From the NCBI GenBank assembly GCA_026785795.1, contig JAJAZJ010000079.1:1-5165 (forward strand): a DNA stretch of 5,165 nt. The letters are read 5' to 3'. Source of the stretch: Pseudoxanthomonas sp. (GTDB lineage Bacteria > Pseudomonadota > Gammaproteobacteria > Xanthomonadales > Xanthomonadaceae). The notes under the pieces were generated by a model that was not told where the DNA came from, made no database searches, and saw only the letters and a list, made by a program, of their open reading frames with translations. The translations under genes were made by a program, and so were the position numbers. The first letter of the stretch is position 1. The number at the start of each line of letters is the position of its first letter. Positions 1 through 5,165 of the stretch are shown piece by piece.

Positions 1-683
1 CCTATGAGCTGGCCTACGCCACCGACCCGACCAGCGCCTTCGGCGGCATCATCGCCTTCAACCGCGCGCTGGACGCGGCGACCGCAAAAGCCATCCTGGA
101 TCGCCAGTTCGTCGAGGTGCTGATCGCGCCCGATTTCGAACCTGGCGCACTGGACTACGCGAGCAGAAAGGCCAACGTGCGCGTGCTGCGCATCCCGCTG
201 GCGCCGGCCTCGACGGGATTCGTCGACAGCAAGCGCGTCGGTTCCGGCATGCTGATGCAGACCGCCGATGATCGCATCGTGACCCGTGAAGACCTCACGG
301 TGGTAACCAAGATCACCCCGACTGACGCGCAGATGCGCGACCTGCTGTTCGCATGGAAGGTGGCCAAGTTTGTCAAGTCCAACGCCATCGTCTATGCCAG
401 GGACAACCGCACCATCGGCGTCGGCGCCGGGCAGATGAGCCGCGTGTACTCGGCGCGCATCGCCGGGATCAAGGCCGCCGATGCGCACCTGGTGGTGCCG
501 GGCTCGGTGATGGCCAGCGATGCGTTCTTCCCGTTCCGCGACGGCATTGATGCCGCCGCCGAGGCCGGAATCAAGGCGGTGATCCAGCCAGGTGGCTCGA
601 TGCGTGACAGCGAAGTGATCGCGGCGGCCGATGAGCATGGCCTGGCGATGGTGTTCACCGGCGTGCGTCACTTCAGGCACTGA
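1..683 (+). CDS. purH: PurH, bifunctional AICAR formyltransferase / IMP cyclohydrolase (3' part only)
   Basis: PurH catalyses the last two steps of de novo IMP synthesis in the cytoplasm: formyl transfer from 10-formyl-THF to AICAR, then ring closure. The gene enters from the left edge; reading from base 3 gives 226 residues to the TGA at 681-683. PurH is usually about 520-530 residues, so the N-terminal cyclohydrolase domain and the start of the formyltransferase domain are outside. Visible family signatures are [14 protein letters not shown] (fragment residues 8-21), [21 protein letters not shown] (about 118-132), [40 protein letters not shown] and the typical end FTGVRHFRH. The SNA segment probably carries the conserved Asn of the formyltransferase site; the catalytic Lys-His pair lies upstream of the window. 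An internal ATG at 117 is only a methionine-like codon inside the domain, not a start. No frameshift or damage is seen. The stop is 4 bases before the antiporter start, which suggests co-transcription. Confidence 0.97.
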   Translation, partial: YELAYATDPTSAFGGIIAFNRALDAATAKAILDRQFVEVLIAPDFEPGALDYASRKANVRVLRIPLAPASTGFVDSKRVGSGMLMQTADDRIVTREDLTVVTKITPTDAQMRDLLFAWKVAKFVKSNAIVYARDNRTIGVGAGQMSRVYSARIAGIKAADAHLVVPGSVMASDAFFPFRDGIDAAAEAGIKAVIQPGGSMRDSEVIAAADEHGLAMVFTGVRHFRH

Positions 684-687
684 CCTG

Positions 688-1758
688 ATGACAACGATGA
701 CCATAGTGCTGCTGATTGCCGGCCTGGTGCTGCTGGTCGCGGGCGCTGAACTGATGGTACGCGGCGCTTCCAGGCTGGCGCTGGGATTGGGCATATCGCC
801 GCTGCTGGTGGGGCTGACCGTGATGGCTTACGGTACCAGCGCGCCCGAGCTTGCAATCAGCGTGGGTGCAGCGCTCAACGGGCAGCCGGATATCGCTCTG
901 GGCAACGTGATCGGCAGCAACATCGCCAACGTGCTGTTGATCTTGGGAATCTCGGCAATCGTCGCGCCTCTGGTGGTGTCGCGCCAGCTGGTATGGCTGG
1001 ACGTACCGATCATGGTCGGCGTGTCGATCCTGGTCATGGTGCTGGCGTGGGATGGCCAACTGAGCCGCGGCTCGGGCGTTGCGCTGCTGGCGGGCGCCGT
1101 GGCCTACACGTTGCTGCAGATCTACATGGCCCGACGTGAGTTGCCCGCTGGATCTGACCCGCCGGAAAAGTTTCACACCCCGCTTTGGAAGAACCTGCTG
1201 CTGCTGGCGGTTGGCCTGGCGTTGCTGGTGATGGGTGCGCGCTGGCTGGTGGGCAGCGCCGTTACCATCGCCCAGGCGCTGGGTGTCAGCGAACTGGTCA
1301 TCGGCCTGACCGTCGTCGCCGTCGGCACGTCGCTGCCGGAGCTGGCGACCAGCGTGGTCGCAGCCATGCGCGGTGAACGCGACATTGCGGTGGGAAACAT
1401 CGTTGGCAGCAACCTGTTCAATCTGCTGATGGTGCTGGGCGCGGCGGTGGCGCTGTCGCCCGGCGGCATGGCGGTAAGCGCGGCGGCCGTGAATTTTGAT
1501 TTTCCGGTGATGACCGCGGTGGCCGTCGCCTGCCTGCCCATCTTTTTCACCGGCCACTGCATACAGCGCTGGGAGGGCGCGCTGTTCCTCGGGTACTACG
1601 TAGCCTATACGACCTACCTGCTGCTGAACGCCGCGGGCCACGAAGCGCTGCCTGCGTTTAGCCAGGCCATGATGCTGTTCGTGGTGCCGCTCACCGTGAT
1701 TACCTTGCTGGTGGTAACCGTGCGAACATGGCGTTCACGCAGCACGCCCGCGGCATAG
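688..1758 (+). CDS. Calcium/sodium antiporter, CaCA superfamily (YrbG / NCX_Mj-like)
   Basis: This is a 356-residue inner-membrane cation exchanger, by family expected to swap Ca2+ for Na+ (or H+). The two inverted alpha-repeats are clear. Repeat 1 has GLTVMAYGTSAPEL (residues 42-55) and GNVIGSNIAN (72-81); repeat 2 has GLTVVAVGTSLPEL (206-219) and GNIVGSNLFN (236-245). The ion-site glutamates are E54 and E218, each within a GTSxPEL motif. I count ten hydrophobic segments in two halves joined by a polar loop at about 148-169, plus an eleventh near 324-346 before a basic tail (RTWRSRS). A second symmetric pair, LDVPIM (104-109) and FDFPVM (270-275), supports the internal duplication. The ATG at 688 is preferred over an in-frame ATG at 631 because the latter would add purH-overlapping, non-family sequence; the ATG at 697 is an alternative. 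The ribosome site is weak (CAGG at 674-677). It lies between purH and purD, an unusual place for a transporter. The true ion specificity cannot be read from sequence; some YrbG relatives have no proven substrate. Confidence 0.93.
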   Translation: MTTMTIVLLIAGLVLLVAGAELMVRGASRLALGLGISPLLVGLTVMAYGTSAPELAISVGAALNGQPDIALGNVIGSNIANVLLILGISAIVAPLVVSRQLVWLDVPIMVGVSILVMVLAWDGQLSRGSGVALLAGAVAYTLLQIYMARRELPAGSDPPEKFHTPLWKNLLLLAVGLALLVMGARWLVGSAVTIAQALGVSELVIGLTVVAVGTSLPELATSVVAAMRGERDIAVGNIVGSNLFNLLMVLGAAVALSPGGMAVSAAAVNFDFPVMTAVAVACLPIFFTGHCIQRWEGALFLGYYVAYTTYLLLNAAGHEALPAFSQAMMLFVVPLTVITLLVVTVRTWRSRSTPAA

Positions 1759-1790
1759 GCAGCCGCTGGAATCACCAACTTCAACAGACC

Positions 1791-1795
1791 GGGAG
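1791..1795 (+). promoter_or_regulatory. Ribosome binding site setting the TTG start of purD
   Basis: GGGAG lies 7 bases before the TTG at 1803, an ideal Shine-Dalgarno distance. No ATG or GTG near the conserved PurD N-terminus lies in frame at a similar spacing; the nearest upstream in-frame ATG (1728) is inside the antiporter gene. The rest of the 44-base gap (1759-1802) shows no clear promoter or terminator. Confidence 0.75.
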
Positions 1796-1802
1796 CGCGT
1801 CC

Positions 1803-3098
1803 TTGAAATTGCTCGTCATCGGCGCCGGCGGCCGCGAACATGCGCTGGCGTGGAAGCTGGCCCAGTCCACGCGCGTCACCGAAGTCATCGTGGCGCCCGG
1901 CAACGCGGGCACCGCGGCCGAGGCCAAATGCCGTAACGTGGATGTAGCCATCAACAATCTGGAAGGACTCTTGGCGCTCGCCCGGCATGAGGCCGTGGCG
2001 CTCACCGTCGTTGGCCCGGAAATCCCGCTGGTGGCGGGCATAGTCGACCGCTTCCGATCCGCCGGACTGCGTATCTTCGGCCCGAATGCAGCGGCTGCGC
2101 AGCTGGAGGGCAGCAAGGCCTACGCCAAGGATTTCCTGGCCAGGCACGGTATTCCCACCGCGTTCTATTCCGTGTTCACCGAAGTCGAGCCCGCACTCGC
2201 CTACGTGCGCGACAAGGGCGCACCGATCGTGGTCAAGGCCGATGGCCTGGCCGCAGGCAAGGGCGTGATCGTGGCAATGACCCTGCACGAGGCCGAGGCG
2301 GCGGTGAGCGACATGCTGTCGGGCAATGCGTTCGGTGATGCCGGCGCGCGGGTGGTGATCGAGGAATTCCTGGAAGGTGAGGAGGCCAGCTTCATCAGCA
2401 TGGTCGATGGCGTGACCGCGCTGCCCATGGCCACTTCGCAGGACCACAAACGCGTGGGCGATGGCGACACCGGACCCAACACCGGCGGCATGGGCGCGTA
2501 CTCGCCCGCACCGGTGGTGACCCCCGAGGTGCATGCGCGGGTGATGCGCGAAGTGGTCAACCCCACCGTGCAGGGCATGATCGCCGATGGCATTCCTTTT
2601 ACCGGGTTCCTGTATGCGGGGCTGATGATCGACGCCGGCGGCGCACCGAAGGTCATCGAGTTCAACGTGCGCTTCGGCGACCCGGAAACCCAGCCGGTGA
2701 TGCTGCGCCTGCAGTCGGACCTGCTGGACTTGGTGGAAGCGGCGCTCGACCAGCGCCTGCACGCAGTGCAGGCACAGTGGGATCCGCGGCCCTCGCTGGG
2801 GGTAGTGATGGCGGCCGAGCACTATCCCGGCACGCCGCGCCTGGGTGACGTCATCAACCGCTGGGACGTGCCGGACGTCGCCGACACCAAGGTGTTCCAT
2901 GCCGGCACCCGGATCGAGGGCGACCACGTGGTGACATCGGGCGGGCGCGTGCTGTGCGTGTGCGCCTTGGGCGACAGCGTGGCCGACGCCCAGCGCAAGG
3001 CCTATGCGGAAGTCTCCGGAATCTCCTGGCGTGGCGAATTCCACCGCCACGACATCGGCTGGCGGGCGATCGAACGCGAGCAGGCCGGGGCGCTGTAG
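1803..3098 (+). CDS. purD: PurD, phosphoribosylamine-glycine ligase (GAR synthetase)
   Basis: PurD joins glycine to 5-phosphoribosylamine using ATP, the second step of de novo purine synthesis, in the cytoplasm. Translation from the TTG gives 431 residues, the normal family length, beginning MKLLVIGAGGREHALAWKL with the Rossmann-like glycine motif expected at the very N-terminus. Domains in order: N-domain 1-100 (APGNAGT at 31-37, VVGPEIPLV at 69-77, IFGP at 91-94), ATP-grasp about 101-293 (QLEGSKAYAKDFL, KADGLAAGKGVIVAMT at 145-160, VIEEFLEGEEASF, SQDHKRVGDGDTGPNTGGMG at 212-231), and C-domain about 328-425 (KVFHAGT, GGRVLCVCALG, ending DIGWRAIERE). The GARS signature RFGDPETQ is at 290-297, and E286 and N288 in IEFN are the probable metal ligands. 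An ATG at 1728 would add about 25 unrelated residues inside the antiporter gene and is rejected. The gene is intact, with codon use like its neighbours. It probably shares a transcript with purH and the antiporter gene; no PurR-type operator is visible in the gap. Confidence 0.97.
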   Translation: MKLLVIGAGGREHALAWKLAQSTRVTEVIVAPGNAGTAAEAKCRNVDVAINNLEGLLALARHEAVALTVVGPEIPLVAGIVDRFRSAGLRIFGPNAAAAQLEGSKAYAKDFLARHGIPTAFYSVFTEVEPALAYVRDKGAPIVVKADGLAAGKGVIVAMTLHEAEAAVSDMLSGNAFGDAGARVVIEEFLEGEEASFISMVDGVTALPMATSQDHKRVGDGDTGPNTGGMGAYSPAPVVTPEVHARVMREVVNPTVQGMIADGIPFTGFLYAGLMIDAGGAPKVIEFNVRFGDPETQPVMLRLQSDLLDLVEAALDQRLHAVQAQWDPRPSLGVVMAAEHYPGTPRLGDVINRWDVPDVADTKVFHAGTRIEGDHVVTSGGRVLCVCALGDSVADAQRKAYAEVSGISWRGEFHRHDIGWRAIEREQAGAL

Positions 3099-3099
3099 A

Positions 3100-3127
3100 C
3101 CGGAGTTTGTCCGGCTTTGCTTCTGCT
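3100..3127 (+). terminator. Possible weak Rho-independent terminator after purD
   Basis: Two bases of the purD stop region are followed by a 5-bp stem, CCGGA (3100-3104) and TCCGG (3110-3114), with loop GTTTG, then a pyrimidine-rich stretch CTTTGCTTCTGCTTCT. The placement directly behind the stop codon fits a terminator, but the stem is short and the T run is broken by C and G, so termination would be weak at best. The tail also contains a tandem CTTCTG doublet. Confidence 0.35.
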
Positions 3128-3217
3128 TCTGCCACCGGCGCAGAATGGCTCACGGCGAAGGATGGGAGCTTGGGCGTTCCAACCCACCGCAGCGACACTG
3201 CAAGCTGAAGTTTCATT

Positions 3218-3260
3218 CCCCCATCCGCGCTGGGGGCACCTTCCCCCGGTGGGAGAAGGG
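3218..3260. repeat. Intergenic two-hairpin repeat-like element (possible xanthomonad interspersed repeat)
   Basis: Two G/C-rich hairpins lie back to back between purD and the next gene. The first is CCCCCA (3218-3223) against TGGGGG (3231-3236) with a 7-base loop. The second is CCTTCCCCC (3239-3247) against GGGAGAAGG (3251-3259), 8 of 9 pairs matching with one C/A mismatch and a GGT loop. The composition and layout (CCCCCATCCG followed by an ACCTTC...GAAGG hairpin) resemble elements I have seen scattered between genes in xanthomonads and related proteobacteria; that resemblance is from memory. As an RNA it could act as a bidirectional terminator or stability element, but there is no T tract. 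Only one copy is in the window, so repetition itself is not shown here. Confidence 0.5.
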
Positions 3261-3290
3261 AACGGCAAATGCTAGTCTCCGCGGCATCCA

Positions 3291-3295
3291 GGGAG
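3291..3295 (+). promoter_or_regulatory. Ribosome binding site for the MFS-acyltransferase fusion gene
   Basis: GGGAG sits 5 bases before the ATG at 3301 and only 1 base before a competing ATG at 3297. The spacing picks 3301, which is also the frame with the long conserved protein; the 3297 frame gives unrelated sequence. Confidence 0.7.
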
Positions 3296-3300
3296 CATGC

Positions 3301-5165
3301 ATGGCCAGCCACAGCCAGTTTTCATTGTTGAAACAGCGGCGATTCCTGCCGTTCTTCACGGTGCAGGCGCTGGGTGCCTTCAATGACAACGTATACCGCC
3401 AGGCGATCATCGGCCTGCTGTTCTTCCTGGGCATCAGTGCCGAGGAGCGCACGCTGTATACCAACCTGGCGCCGGCGCTGTTCATCCTGCCTTATTTCCT
3501 GTTCTCGGCCATCGCCGGGCAGATTGCCGAAAAGCTGGAGAAGTCAAAGCTGATCCGCATCACCACGGCGATGGAGATCGGCATCATGGCCCTGGCTGCG
3601 GTTGGCTTCCTGACCCAGAACATGGTGGTGCTGCTGGTCGCCCTGTTCGGCACCGGCCTGCAGTCCACCCTGTTTGGCCCGGTGAAGTATTCCATCCTGC
3701 CCGCGGTGCTCAAGCCCGAGGAGCTGACCGGCGGCAACGGCCTGGTGGAAATGGGCACCTCGATTTCGATCCTGGTCGGCATGATCTTTGGCGGCCTGAT
3801 CTTCCAGAGCGCCGGCAGCTACGGGCCGGCCACGGCCGCGGCGGCCGTGGTGCTGCTGGCAATCACCGGTAACCTGATCTCGCGCAGGATCCCGCGGGTG
3901 GAGGCCGGCGCCCCCGACCTGAAGATCAACTGGAATCCGCTGCCCGAATCGGTGGTGATCTGGAAGCTGGCGCGCAAGCAGAAGGCAGTGCGCAACGCGA
4001 TCCTGGGGGTGTCATGGTTCTGGTTCGTGGGCACCGTGCTGACCGCCCAGCTGCCGACCTATGCCGAGCTCAACCTGGGCGGCACGCAGGAGCTTTACAT
4101 CTTCGCCCTGGCGCTGTTTTCGGTGGGCGTGGGCGTGGGTTCGCTGCTGTGCGAGAAGCTGTCGGCGCGCACCGTGGAGATCGGCCTGGTGCCGCTGGGC
4201 GCGTTCGGCATGAGCGCCTTCATGCTCGACCTGTACTTTGCACGCCCCGGCGCCGCGCTGTCGGCCGGCCTGGATATCGCCGGGTTCATGCAGCAGCCCG
4301 GCAGCTGGCGGATCGCGATGGACCTGACCGGCATCGGCCTGTTCGCCGGATTCTTCATCGTGCCGCTGTTTGCGCTGATCCAGAGCCGCACGCCGAAGGA
4401 AGAGCTGGCGCGCGTGATCGCGGCGCTGAACATCCAGAACGCGCTGTTCATCGTGATGGCCGCAGTGATCGGCATCGCCGTGCAGCGCCTGCTTGGCTGG
4501 AGCATCCCGCAGGTGTTCCTGGCCCTGGCCATCGCCAACGTGCTGGTGGCGATCTGGATCTTCACCCTGGTGCCCGAGTTCCTGATGCGCTTCCTGAGCT
4601 GGGTGATGGTGCGCTGCCTGTACCGCCTGCAGCTGCACGGCATCGAGGAGCACGTGCCCGACGAAGGGCCAGCGCTGCTGGTCTGCAACCACGTCAGCTA
4701 CATGGATGCATTGATCCTGGCCGCCAGCGTGCCGCGCCCGGTGCGCTTCGTGATGTACCACAAGATCTACCGGATCCCGGGCATGCACTGGATATTCCGC
4801 CACGCCAAGGCCATTCCGATCGCCGGCGCCAGCGAGGATCCGGAGCTGATGCGGCGTGCGTTCGATGAAATCGACGCGGCGCTGGCCGAAGGCGAAATCG
4901 TGGGCATATTCCCGGAGGGTGCCTTGACCCGGGACGGTTCGATCGCGGCGTTCAAGTCGGGCCTGGAGCGCGTGCTGGAGCGGCGCCCGGTGCCGGTGGT
5001 GCCCATGGCGCTGCGCGGCATGTGGACCAGCATGTGGAGCCATCGTGACGGCCGCATGCGCCGGATGCGCCTGCCTCGTCGCCTGCGCGCCCACGTCGAG
5101 GTGGCCGCCGCCGCGCCGGTGGACGGGCGCGAGGCCACGGCCAAGTCACTGGAAGCCCGGGTCCG
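3301..5165 (+). CDS. LplT-like MFS transporter fused to PlsC-type lysophospholipid acyltransferase (3' end outside window)
   Basis: At least 621 residues are encoded with no stop before the right edge. Residues about 14-428 form a 12-helix major facilitator domain like LplT, the lysophospholipid flippase: QALGAFNDN (22-30), LFGPVKYSILP (124-134), GGNGLVEMGTSISILVGMIFGG (split over 144-165), and GFFIVPLFALIQSRTP (350-364). A long polar loop at about 313-338 separates helices 9 and 10. Residues about 435-605 form a PlsC/Aas-type acyltransferase: catalytic NHVSYMD with H464 and D469 (HX4D), GMHWIFRHAKAIPI (494-507), FPEGALTRDG (537-546), and VPVVPMAL (564-571). The expected role is to bring 2-acyl-lysophospholipid across the inner membrane and re-acylate it on the cytoplasmic side. 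Relatives can be two-domain or can continue into an AMP-binding acyl-ACP synthetase (about 1,100+ residues); the window cannot tell which. The start follows a GGGAG ribosome site. It probably has its own transcript, since 202 bases with hairpins separate it from purD. Both catalytic motifs are intact. Confidence 0.92.
   Translation, partial: MASHSQFSLLKQRRFLPFFTVQALGAFNDNVYRQAIIGLLFFLGISAEERTLYTNLAPALFILPYFLFSAIAGQIAEKLEKSKLIRITTAMEIGIMALAAVGFLTQNMVVLLVALFGTGLQSTLFGPVKYSILPAVLKPEELTGGNGLVEMGTSISILVGMIFGGLIFQSAGSYGPATAAAAVVLLAITGNLISRRIPRVEAGAPDLKINWNPLPESVVIWKLARKQKAVRNAILGVSWFWFVGTVLTAQLPTYAELNLGGTQELYIFALALFSVGVGVGSLLCEKLSARTVEIGLVPLGAFGMSAFMLDLYFARPGAALSAGLDIAGFMQQPGSWRIAMDLTGIGLFAGFFIVPLFALIQSRTPKEELARVIAALNIQNALFIVMAAVIGIAVQRLLGWSIPQVFLALAIANVLVAIWIFTLVPEFLMRFLSWVMVRCLYRLQLHGIEEHVPDEGPALLVCNHVSYMDALILAASVPRPVRFVMYHKIYRIPGMHWIFRHAKAIPIAGASEDPELMRRAFDEIDAALAEGEIVGIFPEGALTRDGSIAAFKSGLERVLERRPVPVVPMALRGMWTSMWSHRDGRMRRMRLPRRLRAHVEVAAAAPVDGREATAKSLEARV
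3830..3850. repeat. Perfect 10-bp inverted repeat inside the MFS domain
   Basis: CCACGGCCGC (3830-3839) and GCGGCCGTGG (3841-3850) are exact reverse complements around a single G. In RNA this could fold as a 9-bp, almost all G/C stem with a 3-base loop. It lies in the codons for the alanine-rich stretch ATAAAAV (about residues 178-183), so GC-rich alanine codons may explain it by chance. Confidence 0.6.

Noticed and set aside
673..1641. 322-codon minus-strand open frame opposite the antiporter
   Set aside because: Low-complexity His/Gln/Arg-rich translation typical of an antisense shadow of a membrane-protein gene.
1614..3050. 478-codon open frame on the minus strand opposite purD
   Set aside because: It mirrors purD codons in GC-rich DNA, is rich in His, Gln, Arg and Ala, and has no recognisable family motif. 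The plus-strand product is unmistakable.
3270..3278. Extended -10-like TGCTAGTCT upstream of the fusion gene
   Set aside because: Only three of six -10 bases match and there is no credible -35 about 17 bases upstream; too weak to list as a promoter.
3002..3312. Small minus-strand frames across the purD-MFS gap
   Set aside because: They run through purD codons and the hairpin element; no supported ribosome site or known protein pattern.
4123..4140. Nearly three tandem copies of GTGGGC
   Set aside because: It stays in frame and encodes Val-Gly repeats (275-280) in a transmembrane helix; it could be a slippage site but is too short to claim phase variation.
4012..5094. 360-codon minus-strand frame and a 284-codon plus-strand frame (4014-4868) within the fusion gene
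   Set aside because: Both are shadows of the conserved frame starting at 3301, which carries all MFS and acyltransferase motifs.
1..5165. Search for CRISPR arrays, tRNAs, insertion sequences, attachment sites, toxin-antitoxin or defence genes
   Set aside because: No spaced direct repeats, cloverleaf, transposase or phage-like sequence was seen; coding density leaves little room.

Overview
The window reads like ordinary chromosome from a GC-rich gammaproteobacterium, most likely a xanthomonad (Lysobacterales / Xanthomonadaceae). That placement is inference. It rests on close resemblance (from memory) of PurH and PurD to the E. coli proteins, strong G/C preference at third codon positions, and a G/C-rich paired-hairpin element between genes of a kind often seen scattered in xanthomonad genomes. 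All four recognisable genes lie on the + strand and together fill about 95% of the sequence.

Layout: (1) positions 1-683 hold the C-terminal 226 residues of PurH, the bifunctional enzyme of the last two steps of IMP synthesis; only part of its formyltransferase domain is inside. (2) Four bases later, 688-1758 encodes a 356-residue calcium/sodium antiporter of the CaCA superfamily (YrbG/NCX_Mj-like) with both alpha-repeats intact. (3) After 44 bases, 1803-3098 encodes complete PurD (glycinamide ribonucleotide synthetase), starting at a TTG chosen by a good Shine-Dalgarno sequence. (4) 3099-3300 is a 202-base intergenic region with a weak terminator-like hairpin just after purD and a two-hairpin repeat-like element further on. 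(5) 3301 to the right edge is one open frame of at least 621 codons: an LplT-like major facilitator domain fused to a PlsC-type lysophospholipid acyltransferase domain. It leaves the window without a stop, so a third (acyl-ACP synthetase) domain may follow.

Functionally, purH and purD belong to de novo purine synthesis and sit next to each other in many gammaproteobacteria. Here an ion-exchanger gene lies between them on the same strand with short gaps, so the three are probably co-transcribed. The fourth gene is likely a separate unit concerned with flipping and re-acylating lysophospholipid at the inner membrane. I see no mobile element, tRNA, rRNA, CRISPR array, phage gene or defence system, and no convincing undescribed system. 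The points most worth a second look are the antiporter inside the purine operon, the unresolved domain count of the membrane fusion protein, and the intergenic repeat-like element.
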